In this document: positions 62,303 to 64,000 of the stretch, in pieces | How positions within the stretch are numbered: position 1 is the first letter of the stretch | Layout: each line of letters opens with the position of its first letter | Origin: Maribellus sp. CM-23 | GTDB lineage: Bacteria; Bacteroidota; Bacteroidia; Bacteroidales; Prolixibacteraceae | Reading direction: 5' to 3' | DNA length: 64,000 nucleotides | Assembly (NCBI RefSeq): GCF_021354595.1 | Contig: NZ_JADWYJ010000001.1 | Coordinates: 163,446 to 227,445 of the forward strand | The notes under the pieces: generated by a model | Told to the model about the DNA's origin: nothing | What the model saw: the letters and a program-made list of their open reading frames with translations, nothing else | Database searches by the model: none | Position numbers and translations under genes: made by a program

Positions 62303-64000
62303 TTAATTTATTCTATTAGGTTTTACATTCCAGGCTTTCACCTTCAATTCCGGTCTTTCGCCTTTTAAATTGACAAGATCGAAATTTGCGGTGTAAACCC
62401 GTTCTTCTCCCGGGAATAAAGTTACATAATTATCATTCCAGTAAACCGGCAGAATGGGATCGTCGGTTCCGGGATTCACCAGATCAAAATAAGTAAAGAA
62501 CGCAATTGATTCCCCCGGATTCCTCACTGTCAGAGTGATGTTCCCTTTTTCACCTTCTTTCTCATACTTGTAATCGTATTCCAGCCTCACTTCCGGAAGC
62601 TTATTAAGTGCCTTGAAATCGGCATAAGCTTTTGGCGGGGTATAGAAAGGCCACTCCAATTTTTTGGCGGCTTCGTAATCCAGTTCATCTTGTTTCAACG
62701 ATAACCAGTAGGTGCTATGATCCACCTCCCGATTGTCCTGGTCAAAAACATTCAGACGAAGAAACCAAACCGAAGTCAGCCCAGCGATTTCCGGAAGTTT
62801 GTATATAAATTTCGAGGTGTTGGTAGCCAGATCACCTTTCCATTCGTCGCTAAAAATTTCTTTGGAGTTAATATCATATGCTGCAATTTTCACCGTCAGG
62901 TTATTGGCATCGTTCAAATCTTCGTTGGCCAGGTAAATGTCGTCAAAACCGTAGCGATAAATGGCATGAATTGGGTTACAGGCCTTGCGAACGCCGTAAA
63001 AAGAACCGTTGGGCTGCAGATAAGTATCGTACAACTGCCAGTACAGTTCGGGCCAGGCCGAGTTGAGCATCCACTGCACCAAACCGGTGCTTTTGGGTTT
63101 GTGTGCGATAAAAGCCTCAAACATCGGCCGCATCAGTTCGTAGTTCGAAACCTGGCATTTAAAGGCAAATTCTTCCACGCTGTTGGAAGGTCCGTAGCGC
63201 TCGTCCATGGCTTTGCGGAAACGGTCGAGTGTGGTGAACGCATTGCGCCCGGTGTGGTATTCCCAGTATTTTTTATCGATGGGCCAGAGACTTTCTTCGG
63301 GCAACATTTTTTTCAGCGAAGACAAAGGCATAACGTTGGGGCCCGGACACGTTTCGGTGTTAAAACCGTAAGCGCCGCCCAGTTGTGTATCGGTGAACCA
63401 ATAAACCGGTGGTGTGTAAGCGTAAGGTCCTAACATTTTCATGCCGGTGGGGCCGCTGATCTCGCTGATCAAAGGAACTTCGGCCACAATGTTGTTGTCT
63501 TCGGTTCCGGCACCGCCTGCCGAAGTGATGTACGGCCGCGACGAATCGTATTTTTTAAACAGATCGATGTATTTGTATTCCAGCTCTGGAATCGGAAGTT
63601 TATCGCTTCCCAGCATCCACACATAAATGGCCGGGTGATTGCGCAGCCACAACATCTGGTCTTTCCAGTAGGCAGCCAGCAAATTAATGTCTTCGGGAGT
63701 AACAGCGCCTCCGTATTTTTCGTGCGTGGGTTTTAGCAGGTATTCCTCCCATTCCCAGTGGCAGTTAAAACCAGCCATCACCAGGATGCCGTACTCATCA
63801 CACAAATCGTACAGCATTTGGGTTTTGCCCCAGAAACCTTCGCAACGAATGCTGTTCAGATTCATGTGGCGGATGTATTTCATCTGTGCCTCCACGCTTT
63901 CGCGGGTATCCTGCAACAGCAGGTCATCCACCCAGCCACCGCCTTTCAGCAACACAAATTTGCCGTTGATGGTAAACACCCGGTTTTTATCTTCGTTCAG
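62303..64000 (-). CDS. Glycoside hydrolase family 2, exo-beta-D-glucosaminidase-like (5' end outside window)
   Basis: About 566 residues are visible; the frame continues past the right edge, so the N-terminal sugar-binding and immunoglobulin-like domains are missing here. The visible part starts in the TIM barrel (FTINGKFVLLKGGGWVDDLLL in sequence, with NSIRCEGFWG next). The catalytic pair matches exo-glucosaminidases of the CsxA type: Asp in WMLGSDKLP (where other GH2 enzymes have Asn-Glu) and Glu in GFNTETCPGP. C-terminal Ig-like domains end the chain. It heads a GH2-ROK-MFS operon. Substrate is probably beta-linked glucosamine or a related sugar. Confidence 0.92.
   Translation of the reverse strand: MNEDKNRVFTINGKFVLLKGGGWVDDLLLQDTRESVEAQMKYIRHMNLNSIRCEGFWGKTQMLYDLCDEYGILVMAGFNCHWEWEEYLLKPTHEKYGGAVTPEDINLLAAYWKDQMLWLRNHPAIYVWMLGSDKLPIPELEYKYIDLFKKYDSSRPYITSAGGAGTEDNNIVAEVPLISEISGPTGMKMLGPYAYTPPVYWFTDTQLGGAYGFNTETCPGPNVMPLSSLKKMLPEESLWPIDKKYWEYHTGRNAFTTLDRFRKAMDERYGPSNSVEEFAFKCQVSNYELMRPMFEAFIAHKPKSTGLVQWMLNSAWPELYWQLYDTYLQPNGSFYGVRKACNPIHAIYRYGFDDIYLANEDLNDANNLTVKIAAYDINSKEIFSDEWKGDLATNTSKFIYKLPEIAGLTSVWFLRLNVFDQDNREVDHSTYWLSLKQDELDYEAAKKLEWPFYTPPKAYADFKALNKLPEVRLEYDYKYEKEGEKGNITLTVRNPGESIAFFTYFDLVNPGTDDPILPVYWNDNYVTLFPGEERVYTANFDLVNLKGERPELKVKAWNVKPNRIN

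Noticed and set aside
61344..62306. 320-codon open frame on the plus strand
   Set aside because: It lies exactly antisense to the ROK kinase with its full motif set; composition is Cys/His/Ser-rich and no domain is visible.
62717..63433. 238-codon open frame on the plus strand
   Set aside because: Antisense to the GH2 gene with conserved catalytic residues; no independent support.
1..64000. Mobile element or recent transfer boundary
   Set aside because: No transposase, integrase, tRNA or long terminal repeats were seen, and base composition looks even by eye apart from the AT-rich intergenic leaders.

Overview
The window reads as part of a Bacteroidota chromosome. The evidence is four SusC/SusD outer-membrane pairs, an ECF sigma/FecR anti-sigma couple, many short lipoboxes (hydrophobic stretch ending in Cys within about 25 residues), TAnnTTTG-type -7 boxes and weak or absent Shine-Dalgarno sequences. 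The gene set (secreted Tat oxidoreductases, DUF1080, metallophosphoesterases, ceramidase-like proteins) resembles marine or gut Marinilabiliales/Bacteroidales; a finer placement is inference. No tRNA, rRNA, CRISPR array, insertion sequence or phage gene was seen. Coding density is high and no gene looks broken.

Layout. (1) 1-3796, minus: lipoprotein (cut by the window edge), DUF6057-type membrane protein, EEP-fold hydrolase, secreted TIM-barrel isomerase. (2) 3877-13758, minus: ECF sigma, FecR anti-sigma, an STN-bearing SusC with its SusD, then a tandem DUF1080 protein and a Tat-exported Gfo/Idh/MocA oxidoreductase. With the TIM-barrel protein these resemble the oxidative 3-keto-glycoside cleavage route. 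(3) 13974-24748, minus: four calcineurin-like phosphoesterases interleaved with a sialidase-fold protein, a propeller/toroid fusion and a DUF3748 protein. (4) 24860-35589, minus: two SusC/SusD_2 pairs in tandem whose leaders are similar to each other. (5) 35807-42706, minus: polytopic membrane protein, DUF6807 lipoprotein, second Tat Gfo/Idh/MocA protein, divergent GDPD and a membrane-anchored GH31. (6) 43187-55805, plus: PKD surface lipoprotein, SusC/SusD_2, PqaA-type hydrolase, two ceramidase-like proteins, PHP-domain protein and GDPD. (7) 55828-64000, minus: esterase, third ceramidase-like protein, second polytopic membrane paralogue, sugar MFS transporter, ROK kinase and a GH2 exo-glucosaminidase-type enzyme cut by the edge.

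How they may work together. Four SusCD ports are served by few classical glycosidases (GH31, GH2, perhaps the sialidase fold) but by many ester, amide and phosphoester hydrolases: four metallophosphoesterases, two GDPDs, one PHP, one EEP, three ceramidase-like proteins, PqaA and an esterase. The region therefore looks specialised for decorated or lipid-linked glycoconjugates, or for glycosides opened by oxidation, rather than for a plain polysaccharide. That is inference. The only transcription regulator in 64 kb is the sigma/anti-sigma couple beside the STN-type SusC. Several terminator-like hairpins lie 8-37 nt before the next start codon, which suggests graded read-through inside long operons.
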